A stretch of DNA of 64,000 nt from the NCBI GenBank assembly GCA_016717335.1, contig JADKFS010000019.1:62001-126000 (forward strand). Reading direction: 5' to 3'. Positions within the stretch are counted from its first letter, which is position 1; each line of letters opens with the position of its first letter. The notes below the pieces were generated by a model. The model saw nothing but the letters and a program-made list of their open reading frames with translations. It ran no database searches and was not told the DNA's origin. A program made the position numbers and the translations under genes. Positions 9,400 through 16,807 of this stretch are shown here, piece by piece. The stretch is from Candidatus Ribeiella danica (GTDB lineage Bacteria > Chloroflexota > Chloroflexia > Chloroflexales > Roseiflexaceae).

Positions 9400-10857
9400 T
9401 TAAGCTTGGATATACGTGGTAGCCGTTATTTCCTGATGTAGTGGCAGATCCAGTTTCTGTCCACTGTCCATATTGAATCCCAAAGGGAGGCGGTGCTCCT
9501 CCTCTGCTGTCTCAAGGATAGGCAGTGTTCTTAGAATGAAGGTGCGAACGATCTGATCGACAACATCGACATGCACAGCGTTTCCTAAAGCTCGAAAGGC
9601 CGCTTCATGCGTCTCGGGTAATATATGCGTGTCCGGAAACCCCTGGAGTCTTAGTCCTTCGATACGCGACAAGAAGCGCTTCCTTGGGCCAATAATCGGA
9701 ATCTGAGTGCTTGTCATCGCCACGAGAGCAGGCGACGAGGTTATACGCTTAACTCTCAACCCTGATGGTCGGAACTGTAACACATGTCGCCACAAATCCC
9801 GCTCCTCACCTTGGCAATTCCATTCCAGCTTTCGAAGGGAGTGCGAGTAGGTAAACAAAGTATCTATCCACTCCTGTGGAATGCGCGACCGGATATTTTG
9901 AAACCACTCCCTATTCTGCCGGATGAAGGTTTGCTTCCAGGCAGGGAATTCCACAGTTTTCGTTTGTGCATAGTTAGGTAGTAGCTCAAGCAATTGCTCA
10001 CGGGTCAGATTGGGATCAGTTATCCTGTCTTTCAAATGTGCGAGCAGAACTTTCTTGCTTGACCTATAGGGGGTAGATTTTTTATACGGATAGGTTGCTG
10101 TTATCTCATCCCCCCAAATAGGGAAAGATGGAAGCTCAACCTCGCCTTCTGGCAAGAAAGAAAGGAATCTATTCCAATGCTCGATGCATGCATAGTGATG
10201 ATCTGCGAGCTTAGTCTCAAGCTTATCCAGTTCAGAGAGTTCATTTTCTTCTTGGAGAATCTGCTCCAGTGAGGTGACAGCATATCTATCACCTACCGGA
10301 AATGGATTTTCAGGAAGTCCTCCTCGCCGTGCCAAGCGAGCCACGACGAAGAACCGCTCCCGCGAATGTGGGTGTCCAAAGTGATGAGGAGAGATAAGTC
10401 CAGTGCCTCCACTGGTAATATGCTCCGTGCCTTTTACGTCATATCCGAGTTCCCTTAGACTTTCTTTAACTACCTTCCACGTCTCGCCCTTTTCATGTCG
10501 CTCAAAATTGCCGACATTCTCAAGAAGGACATACTCAGGGAGGTGCTCCTCAAGTATGTCGAGGATTTCGTCAAACAAGGTTCCTCGTGTTTTGTCTCGA
10601 AGCCCGTGTTGATGCCCTGATTTTGAGAATGGCTGACAGGGAAAACCGGCACACAAAATGTCGTGCGCAGGAACTCTGTTTTTGTGCTTTCGAATATCTC
10701 CGTAAGTGCTATCTTTTACGTCTGGAAAATTCTGTATGTATGCCTTCCGAAGGTTAACGTCCTTCTCTGATGCAAACACACATCTGAAGCCGAAGCGGCT
10801 GAGTGCTTTATGAAATCCGCCTATCCCAGCGAAGAGGTCGATAAACGTCAACGGCAC
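9400..10857 (-). CDS. DNA (cytosine-5) methyltransferase
   Basis: A 485-residue C5-cytosine methyltransferase. Motif I is IDLFAGIGGFHKAL (residues 6-19), motif IV is GFPCQPF with the catalytic Cys74, motif VI is LLENVGNF (E113-N114-V115). Motif VIII is present, and motifs IX-X are seen near the C-terminus (RIEGLRLQGFPD, ALGNAVHVDVV). The spacer between VIII and IX is long and would hold the target-recognition region, including EWNCQGEERDLWRHV and QFRPSGLRVKRITS. It heads the operon methyltransferase-GHKL ATPase-Z1-DUF4420 and would protect self DNA while the other three attack unmodified DNA. The target sequence cannot be read from the protein. The gene appears intact. Confidence 0.95.
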   Translation of the reverse strand: MPLTFIDLFAGIGGFHKALSRFGFRCVFASEKDVNLRKAYIQNFPDVKDSTYGDIRKHKNRVPAHDILCAGFPCQPFSKSGHQHGLRDKTRGTLFDEILDILEEHLPEYVLLENVGNFERHEKGETWKVVKESLRELGYDVKGTEHITSGGTGLISPHHFGHPHSRERFFVVARLARRGGLPENPFPVGDRYAVTSLEQILQEENELSELDKLETKLADHHYACIEHWNRFLSFLPEGEVELPSFPIWGDEITATYPYKKSTPYRSSKKVLLAHLKDRITDPNLTREQLLELLPNYAQTKTVEFPAWKQTFIRQNREWFQNIRSRIPQEWIDTLFTYSHSLRKLEWNCQGEERDLWRHVLQFRPSGLRVKRITSSPALVAMTSTQIPIIGPRKRFLSRIEGLRLQGFPDTHILPETHEAAFRALGNAVHVDVVDQIVRTFILRTLPILETAEEEHRLPLGFNMDSGQKLDLPLHQEITATTYIQA

Positions 10858-11184
10858 CAGCTTTCCTCCGTTCCATCCAGAAAACCAAGCATACTGAGAT
10901 TTTCAGAATACCATTGCCTCCGACGCAGGGAGACCCAATGTGGGAGAATGGGAAAATATGTACTGTAGAGGTAGCCACATACGGATACAGTATTATGGTC
11001 TATGTAAACATTTTATCATTGTGATAAGTTAGGCACCTATGCCACTTGGCCCTACCTTATTCAACGTGAGAAGTGAGGCGAAAGGTACGGGCAACTAAGG
11101 ATTAGTCTCTAACTGCCCGGATCTTCATTCCGCCTCTTAGTAACCACTATCCTGCAAACATATGAGATGGAGATTTATTCATGG
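10858..11184. promoter_or_regulatory. AT-rich control region before the methyltransferase operon
   Basis: This is a 327-base gap between the nuclease gene and the methyltransferase operon, both read leftwards. It must hold the operon promoter and the end of the upstream transcript. The clearest element is a 15-bp palindrome TTATCATTGTGATAA at 11013-11027 (arms TTATCA/TGATAA). Just downstream on the minus strand lies a TTTACA-like box and AT-rich sequence, but no convincing -10 with standard spacing. The palindrome could be an operator for the island's Xre protein or another regulator. It is not the same sequence as the palindrome at 14135-14151. Confidence 0.4.
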
Positions 11185-12114
11185 TTACACAGCATGAGGA
11201 AGAAGCTTGATTCGCGGTTCAAGCCACGCAATAATGTTGTCCCTTAGCTCGGCTGATAACCAATCTGTTTTTATGCGACCAGCTGATAGTAATCGATATC
11301 TGTCCAAAAGCATACCATTAACTAAGTTACATTTACGAATAAAATCGGTATCCGACAACGAGAAGGGCATCGCAAAGGCTTTCTTGGGAGCCGCCGCGAA
11401 AAGAATAATCTTTGTCCAGATATCCAAGTCAGGTGTCTTTAGCTTTGATTCCCAATTGCCACCACTAGCACATTGCAATAAAAAGACTGGAACCCCAACT
11501 CTATTATCTTCAAAGGGGCGATAGCAGACAATATCTAGTCCTGCCTCGTGTGCAGTACTGTCTGTCCATAAGTCTACATCGCCAATCGTCTCTCCAAGCC
11601 GATTAGCTACTTCCTCGACCACGTTCGAAAGTCTGGATGCATGGGTTCGTGTCCAACCAGTACGATGTATCTCCCAATCAGGAAAATGAATGTGCAGTGC
11701 CTCTTTGGTAAATGCCTCAAAGAGGTCTCCTTGGGCATTGAAATCACTTCCAAATGCTCTCGCCCAATTTGGATACCATTTAGCATAAGCTAAAGCGATA
11801 CAAAAGCTATGGCCTGAGCTATCTCGCCAATCTTGCGTCGGTCGCATCCTTCGGTCTAAAACGTCTACTGGGTTCGATGCGCCACACCAGTTAAGGCGGC
11901 GGCGTATCTCCCGCCAGGCATTATCTATAATCTCATAAGCGAAATCTTGATCTTCATATATCTCGTTCTCTAATAGTACATCAACAAAGTCCGATTTTGA
12001 TAACACTTCACTATCAAATAGAACACTTCCTTCAATCCAATCACAAAGAGATTCAAGATCTACGTTATGTTTATCTTTAGATTTTCGCATGCCTACGCTT
12101 GGGAGTGCCAACAT
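11185..12114 (-). CDS. PD-(D/E)XK-like nuclease paired with ParB-like protein
   Basis: The protein has 309 residues. The N-terminal third is helical and unassigned. From about residue 128 it reads as a divergent restriction-endonuclease fold: QGDLFEAFTKEAL (E133), then GLDIVCYRPF (D194), then VFLLQCASGGNWESK with Q214 and a lysine at the end of the motif. This E...D...Q pattern is a common variant of PD-(D/E)XK nucleases, although the lysine is displaced from the classical Q-x-K position, so catalytic competence is inferred. The ATG (12114-12112) overlaps the TAA stop of the ParB-like gene by one base (TAATG), so the two are translationally coupled and probably act together. Its position at the head of the R-M operon suggests a defence role. 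No named family is claimed. Confidence 0.65.
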   Translation of the reverse strand: MLALPSVGMRKSKDKHNVDLESLCDWIEGSVLFDSEVLSKSDFVDVLLENEIYEDQDFAYEIIDNAWREIRRRLNWCGASNPVDVLDRRMRPTQDWRDSSGHSFCIALAYAKWYPNWARAFGSDFNAQGDLFEAFTKEALHIHFPDWEIHRTGWTRTHASRLSNVVEEVANRLGETIGDVDLWTDSTAHEAGLDIVCYRPFEDNRVGVPVFLLQCASGGNWESKLKTPDLDIWTKIILFAAAPKKAFAMPFSLSDTDFIRKCNLVNGMLLDRYRLLSAGRIKTDWLSAELRDNIIAWLEPRIKLLPHAV

Positions 12115-13220
12115 TATTTTCCATCCTTTAGCAAGCTATTTCGAATGTCTGGGAAGAGACTAAGTAGCTGTAGGGCATCAGCGCCAAATCGTGCGACTTC
12201 ACGTTGCATCTTTTCTGATTTTGTGTGCAAGTGAGCCCGTGTTAAAGCTAATTCAACATTGTCGGAAGCACTCGCAACTAACCTTACTATTTCTTCCTCA
12301 TCTGCACCCGCAGTCCGAAACGCATATTCAAAGTTGGGATTCTCTGTGCGCTCAAGATATTCGACAGCTTTCGGGCTCTCAAGAACGGTGCCAAAGTCGT
12401 CTACTAAGCGAGAGTCTGTGAATAACGGTGGTCTCTTCTTGTCACCGAAAAGCCATAGCGCAAAATTTGTAAGCTGCTTTAATTTGTCCTCTGGAACAGG
12501 ATGTCTAGCGTGCTCAGGGTCGGCTCTTATATCAATATGTAGATATCTTTGCACGCCGGCTGTTCGCAAGGATAGGTAAAGAACGCTAAATTTCTCCTCG
12601 ACATTTTCTAAGGAAATATTTTCTTGCTGCTCCATTTGAAGCAGAAGACGGTATGAAATATAATTCTGTCTTACCGTTGGTGCTTTACTTCCTATTTTAC
12701 GCATGACCTCTTCATAAGACATATTCCCTTCTTCAATAAGTTTCGCTATGTATTCGGCTTTTTCCGCAGGTCTCCACTCTTTGATTCCTGTGACATGCCG
12801 AAATCCAAGGAATGCTTCAACATCCTTTCTTAAATCGACCTTAATATATGGAATGCGCTCAAAAAGCTGGGGGTCTGGCTTTATTTCTCTTACAATGTCT
12901 CGCCACTTTCGAGGTACAGTTTCGTCTTTGGCGGCCCTTTGTAAATATTTCAGTGCAGCCAACCGACGATTGCCCTCTATAACAATGAGTCGCACTTTAC
13001 CATACAGCATTTCTTCAACTACAATGAGAGCCTCTTGCGGCCAAAACCCGCTCTCTAAAAAAGAAACAGCGAGTTCATCAAGAGTCCAATCCTGCATCAA
13101 ATCGAGAATTCTTTCCTGAGATAACTTAGGGTTAGTGTTACTTCGGCCTAATCGCGGATTGAGAGGATCCAAATACAGCTCATCGGTAGTTGCGTATTGA
13201 ATTTCCTTGGCTATTGCCAT
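12114..13220 (-). CDS. ParB/Srx-fold protein
   Basis: The 368-residue protein starts with a ParB N-terminal-like (ParB/sulfiredoxin) domain: ELYLDPLNPR (residues 14-23) and the signature IEGNRRLAALKYL (81-93), which in ParB enzymes binds CTP or, in other members, supports nuclease or ADP-ribosyl-type chemistry. A middle region RQNYISYRLLLQM with preceding SYEEVMRKIGSKAPTV looks like the helix-turn-helix after the ParB core. The C-terminal 150 residues are unassigned. It is not a chromosome-partition ParB by context: no parA or parS is near, and the gene is fused translationally to a nuclease in a defence island. DNA-sensing or loading for the partner nuclease is a plausible but unproven role. 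Confidence 0.75.
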   Translation of the reverse strand: MAIAKEIQYATTDELYLDPLNPRLGRSNTNPKLSQERILDLMQDWTLDELAVSFLESGFWPQEALIVVEEMLYGKVRLIVIEGNRRLAALKYLQRAAKDETVPRKWRDIVREIKPDPQLFERIPYIKVDLRKDVEAFLGFRHVTGIKEWRPAEKAEYIAKLIEEGNMSYEEVMRKIGSKAPTVRQNYISYRLLLQMEQQENISLENVEEKFSVLYLSLRTAGVQRYLHIDIRADPEHARHPVPEDKLKQLTNFALWLFGDKKRPPLFTDSRLVDDFGTVLESPKAVEYLERTENPNFEYAFRTAGADEEEIVRLVASASDNVELALTRAHLHTKSEKMQREVARFGADALQLLSLFPDIRNSLLKDGK

Positions 13221-13277
13221 CTCTCACCCCTTCATAGAGCTAGCAAGAATTACACAACACATGCATTCAGAGCCTTA

Positions 13278-13652
13278 TCAATCCGTTGCATGAGTGTCAA
13301 GCATGGCCTCAATGTCTTGCCTTGCTCTTGAGGCAGGGAAGTGCGCTACAAGCGTACGCGTTTCGCTCAGCAGACTCGCAGGTATATGTTTTATAATCGA
13401 GATGAAGGCCCCCTTGCCGGGCCGGGCCAAGCTATCCATCGCAGCCGCTTCAATCAACTCCCACTTATCTTCATCAGTGTCAAGAACGGGGAACACATTG
13501 TCCAAGATATTGTCTCTATCGGATGGCTCTAGCTTGAACAGTGTTGATAGGAAAAAAGGTGGCTCCGGAATGGCCATGCGAATGGCCTCAGCCTCACCTT
13601 TCATAATAGCCATGCGTAAAGGCTGCAATATGTCAACTGTATGGGGGTGCAT
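13278..13652 (-). CDS. Small protein of unknown function
   Basis: A reading frame of 124 residues from ATG 13652, which has GGAG six bases upstream. A TTG at 13676 would add eight residues. It is rich in acidic and hydrophobic residues (FKLEPSDRDNILDNVFPVLD) and looks soluble and mostly helical, with no signal peptide or membrane segment. I do not recognise a family. It lies between the Xre regulator and the ParB-like gene on the same strand, with gaps of about 170 and 57 bases, so it may belong to the island transcript. It could be an immunity or accessory factor, or a remnant of a longer gene. Confidence 0.5.
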   Translation of the reverse strand: MHPHTVDILQPLRMAIMKGEAEAIRMAIPEPPFFLSTLFKLEPSDRDNILDNVFPVLDTDEDKWELIEAAAMDSLARPGKGAFISIIKHIPASLLSETRTLVAHFPASRARQDIEAMLDTHATD

Positions 13653-13820
13653 GTACCGCTCCAGCAACGATTGCAATGCTCCAACTCATCGACCGCTAAG
13701 TTTACAATGAGTTGTCGCGCTGCGCAAACTTAAGGCGATTAGTACTTGTTCTCATAGCACGTGACTTGAGAGCAATGGGTGCGTCAGACCTACCGGCGTA
13801 TCGCTGAACTGTACCTCCCC

Positions 13821-14033
13821 TTAGAGTGGCTTAAAGAATTCCCCTACATCTACTTCTAATGCCTGAGCGAGTTTCTCTACAGTCTCAAAAGACGGAGCAC
13901 TTTTCCCCCGCTCCAAGTTGGAGATAAATTCCCCAGTCACACTAATAGCTTCCGCGAGCTGTTCTTGGGTAATATCTTTCTCCCTGCGGATTTTCCTCAG
14001 CCGCTTGCCGAAGCGAGTACGCAGCGTGCTCAT
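13821..14033 (-). CDS. Xre-family helix-turn-helix regulator (controller-like)
   Basis: This 70-residue protein is a single cro/C1-type HTH domain: LRKIRREKDITQEQLAEAIS, then FISNLERGKSAPSFETVEKL and ALEVDVGEFF. The size and sequence are those of R-M controller (C) proteins, which time expression of restriction genes after transfer by binding paired operators near their own promoter. It is the first gene of the leftward island. The AT-rich divergent region directly upstream holds a perfect palindrome (14135-14151) that is a candidate operator. The ribosome site is weak (AAAGGGATGATTC before ATG). Regulation of the whole island by this protein is inferred. Confidence 0.85.
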   Translation of the reverse strand: MSTLRTRFGKRLRKIRREKDITQEQLAEAISVTGEFISNLERGKSAPSFETVEKLAQALEVDVGEFFKPL

Positions 14034-14217
14034 GAATCATCCCTTTAGAAAGACCAATACACAGGATAACCCACTCTCAGTTTAAGTAACATAGATACGA
14101 AGTTTAATAATATTGAATTAATAATCGTAATAAATTGAACTGTGTGTTCAAATATGTGGTATAATTCTCCTGATTTTTACGAGGGTTTGGTACTGATCGA
14201 TTACCAGGAGGTATCGC
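14034..14217. promoter_or_regulatory. Divergent promoter region with perfect palindrome
   Basis: This is the AT-richest part of the window, between the leftward xre gene and the rightward small membrane protein. A palindrome TTGAACTGTGTGTTCAA lies at 14135-14151 (6-bp arms, 5-bp spacer). Its left arm can serve as a -35 box for a consensus TATAAT at 14160-14165, although the 19-bp spacing is long. A strong ribosome site CAGGAGGT precedes the ATG at 14218. A protein bound to the palindrome would block the rightward promoter and could also affect the leftward xre promoter, which must lie in the adjoining run of A/T-rich sequence. Confidence 0.55.
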
Positions 14218-14532
14218 ATGATGCCACAAACCCCGACGTGGAGCGAGTCGCGCCGGCGCACTACTGCTATAAGCGCACTTGACTGGATTGCCTTGTTCTG
14301 CTTAGGAGCATCGCTCCTCTTCTGGGGCGTCCTCTACTTTACCCTGATAGCGCTGCCCCTACCTCAGGTAGCACCGCAAACGTTCGTTGCCCTCGCATTG
14401 ACGGTGATGAGCGCCCTGATTATCCCACTCTTCTGGTCAATCCTGGTTCCGACCACACCCGCCGGCCAAAATCTGCAAAAGTTTCTCATGTGGCGGTGCC
14501 ACACCACCGCGAATGAAAATGGGTATACTTGA
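14218..14532 (+). CDS. Small two-helix membrane protein, 3' end possibly altered by IS110
   Basis: A 104-residue protein with an excellent ribosome site. Residues about 20-45 (LDWIALFCLGASLLFWGVLYF) and 57-80 (TFVALALTVMSALIIPLFWSIL) are hydrophobic and should span the membrane. The remainder is short and polar. I do not recognise the family. The last 15-20 residues run into the region where the IS110-family element should begin, so the natural C-terminus may have been longer. The gene is divergently transcribed from xre across a palindromic operator, which links it to control of the island. A membrane-active effector is one possibility among many. Confidence 0.5.
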   Translation: MMPQTPTWSESRRRTTAISALDWIALFCLGASLLFWGVLYFTLIALPLPQVAPQTFVALALTVMSALIIPLFWSILVPTTPAGQNLQKFLMWRCHTTANENGYT

Positions 14533-14713
14533 CCTCAATCGTTGTGCCACGGCTCAGGGTCGGTTTCTGTCTGGTGCCGCGAGCCTGCCAAAAGTTTGAC
14601 CCGCGTCCCGTAGGGCACCATCGTCTGTTGCGCCCAACTTGGGCAGCACGTAGAGCAGTCTCTACTAAGACGGGACGCCCGTGGCCATCTGTCAGCGTAT
14701 GGGAGGTTGCTGT
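14530..14713 (+). ncRNA. Candidate IS110 bridge RNA region
   Basis: The 5' non-coding part of IS110 elements encodes a bridge RNA that pairs with target and donor DNA through two loops. Here an 8-bp outer stem, GCGTCCCG (14603-14610) with CGGGACGC (14671-14678), encloses two small hairpins: GCCC/GGGC around 14632-14644 and TAGAG/CTCTA at 14651-14664 (loop CAGT). This is a clear folded RNA immediately upstream of the transposase ribosome site (GGGAGG). Which loops serve for target and donor pairing cannot be assigned without the exact element ends. Confidence 0.5.
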
Positions 14714-15949
14714 ATGGAGACGCTCTATGCGCGGTGCTGTGGGCTGGATGTCCACAAGAAGACGGTCGTCGCCTGTCTCTTGACCACCGGGCCAGACGGT
14801 CACCTCCAGCAAGAGGTCCGCACCTTCGGCACGATGACTGCCGATCTGCTGTCCTTGGCCGATTGGCTGACCGCCGCTGAGTGCACGCACGTCGCGATGG
14901 AGTCGACCGGCGTGTACTGGAAACCCATCTACAACGTGCTGGAAGGCTTGTTCTCCATCCTGGTCGTCAATGCGCAGCATTTGAAAGCCGTTCCTGGTCG
15001 GAAGACAGATGTGAAAGACGCGGTGTGGATCGCGACCTTGTTGCGCCATGGGTTGCTGCAGGGAAGCTTTATCCCACCACGGGAACAGCGTGAGGTGCGT
15101 GACCTGACTCGCTATCGCAGCAGCCTTGTCCAAGAGCGTGCACACCTCGTCAACCGCCTGCAGAAAGTGCTGGAGGATGCCAATCTGAAGCTGGCCGGCG
15201 TCGCAACCGACATCACCGGTGTGTCTGCCCGAGCGATGCTCGCGGCGCTGGTAGACGGGGAAACCGACCCGCAGGTGTTGGCGAGCTTGGCGCGAGGACG
15301 CTTGCAGGCTAAGCGCGTGGAACTGGAGCGTGCCCTGGATGGGCGCGTGCGCACGCATCACCGTTTCATGTTGACCGAACTGCTGGCGCATCTTGATTAC
15401 CTGGATGAAGCGATTGACCGTTTCAGTACAGAGCTGGAAGATCGCCTGAAGGGAGACGATGAAGCTATCGAACTGCTCGATACGCTCCCCGGCATCAACC
15501 GACGCATTGCCGAGATACTGATAGCCGAGGTCGGTGCTGACCTGAGCCGGTTCCCCAGCGCCGGGCATTTGGCCTCGTGGTCGGGCATGTGCCCTGACAA
15601 TCATGAGAGTGCCGGCAAACAAAAAAGTGGCAAGACCCGCAAAGGAAGTTGCTGGTTGCGTCAGGCCTTGATTGAGGCCGCCCATGGTGCCGCGCGGAGT
15701 AAGGAGACCTACTTCGCTGCCCTCTTTCGCCGGATTGCCGCACGGCGCGGGAAGAAGCGGGCGCTCGTAGCCGTCGGTCATGCCGTATTAGTGGCTGCCT
15801 ATCATATGCTGACTCGCAAGGAACCATATCGAGACCTCGGTGTTAACTACTTTGATGAGCGTGATCGATTAGCGGTTGAACGCCGCACCATCCGTCGGCT
15901 CGAGCGCTTGGGGTATCGGGTGGAGCTGGTGCCATCTCAAGCCGCCTGA
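14714..15949 (+). CDS. IS110-family DEDD transposase
   Basis: Start at ATG 14714 after GGGAGG, 411 residues. The N-terminal RuvC-like DEDD domain shows CGLDVHKKTVVACL (first Asp), VAMESTGVYWKP (Glu) and TDVKDAVWIATLLRHG (last two Asp). The C-terminal transposase domain shows LDTLPGINRRIAEIL and HLASWSGMCPDNHESAGKQK, where the catalytic serine sits in ESAGK. These are full-length, motif-complete features of an active-looking enzyme. An upstream in-frame start at 14681 lacks a ribosome site. It works with the bridge RNA encoded upstream to recombine the element into a guided target. Confidence 0.93.
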   Translation: METLYARCCGLDVHKKTVVACLLTTGPDGHLQQEVRTFGTMTADLLSLADWLTAAECTHVAMESTGVYWKPIYNVLEGLFSILVVNAQHLKAVPGRKTDVKDAVWIATLLRHGLLQGSFIPPREQREVRDLTRYRSSLVQERAHLVNRLQKVLEDANLKLAGVATDITGVSARAMLAALVDGETDPQVLASLARGRLQAKRVELERALDGRVRTHHRFMLTELLAHLDYLDEAIDRFSTELEDRLKGDDEAIELLDTLPGINRRIAEILIAEVGADLSRFPSAGHLASWSGMCPDNHESAGKQKSGKTRKGSCWLRQALIEAAHGAARSKETYFAALFRRIAARRGKKRALVAVGHAVLVAAYHMLTRKEPYRDLGVNYFDERDRLAVERRTIRRLERLGYRVELVPSQAA

Positions 15950-16603
15950 ACCGGCATTTTCAGAGCAGAACGAAGCCTACGCCGGCACGCTCTGGCTCAA
16001 CCGCACGAATGGAACGCATGGCAAAGACCTCCAGTACAATCCGCACGACAAATGGGTTCCCGTTCCTATGCCCCAATCATTGATCGTGCCCTCTTTGACT
16101 CAGTACAAGCGGCCCTTGCGGGACACATTTCTGTACTGCGTGACGGTGGAGCGTATCGGCAATCATTCCTTGCGAGTTTCCAAGAGGCTCAGCTGGAGCG
16201 CCACCGTGAGAACGCGGCAACGGAAGCGAAGATTGCCGATTTGGAGCACACGCTTGCTGAGCAGCGCACCAAGCAGGAGAATCTGTGGGAAGAGGTTGCC
16301 AGCTTGCCAAAGACCGCAACCAGCGCTAGAACGGCCCTACACAATGTCCTGAATCGCTTGGACGAGGCTATCGCCGAAGGTGTGGAGCAGGTCATGGCCT
16401 TACGCGCTACTCTTCACTGGTGGGGAATGGACGCACCGCTCCCGCTTGAGGAGGAGACACCGAGTGGTGGTCAGGAGTCGGGGTCAGATACAGTGCCTAG
16501 CGCTTCACACAACGGAAATGGTGATAGGGATATCCCCATTCTGCTGAAAATAAGGATACGACATCTCCTTGGGCATGGTTCAATGCTCGGGATTTCGACT
16601 TGA
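15950..16603 (+). pseudogene. Large serine recombinase remnant, frameshifted
   Basis: Two frames must be joined near 16050. The first reads SEQNEAYAGTLWLNRTNG and PHDKWVPV, the second APIIDRALFDSVQAALAGH. Together they match the 'recombinase' domain of large serine integrases (NPAY.GTL.WNR ... PIID...F..VQ). The N-terminal catalytic resolvase domain is missing. The zinc-ribbon is not recognisable, while a coiled-coil-like stretch (EAQLERHRENAATEAKIADL) follows, as in these enzymes. It probably derives from an integrative element that once occupied this site. The IS110 element lies directly upstream. Confidence 0.7.
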
Positions 16604-16807
16604 CACTGTACGGGCGCGATATATCGCGCCCCTGCGCCTTGGTGGCAATGAACGGTCAAGCTCGATTGAACCATGCCTTAGGGATGTGCTCTGAATATCT
16701 GAATCTATAGCAAACCTACACCAGACGTAAAGCAATCTGACGATGGACGATAGACGATGGCCGATATGAGCGCATCAGCGTGTTCACTTTTCCACCGCGC
16801 GGCGCGG
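16604..16807. repeat. Gene-free gap with a 7-bp tandem tract
   Basis: No gene is seen. At 16739-16766 the heptamer GACGATG is repeated four times with changes (GACGATG, GACGATA, GACGATG, GCCGATA). It is one of the short-word tandem tracts scattered through the chromosome part of the window. Composition switches here from mobile-element sequence to the GC-rich chromosome. Confidence 0.55.

Larger units (their letters stand above)
14500..15960 (+). mobile_element. IS110-family insertion sequence (ends approximate)
   Basis: The element consists of an upstream non-coding structured stretch followed by a DEDD transposase gene, the layout of the IS110 subgroup (in IS1111 the non-coding part lies 3'). 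IS110 elements usually lack terminal inverted repeats, and none are seen, so the ends are estimated. The left end lies before about 14530. The right end is just after the transposase stop, because recombinase-like coding sequence resumes near 15960. It separates the small membrane protein from a serine recombinase remnant. Confidence 0.65.
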
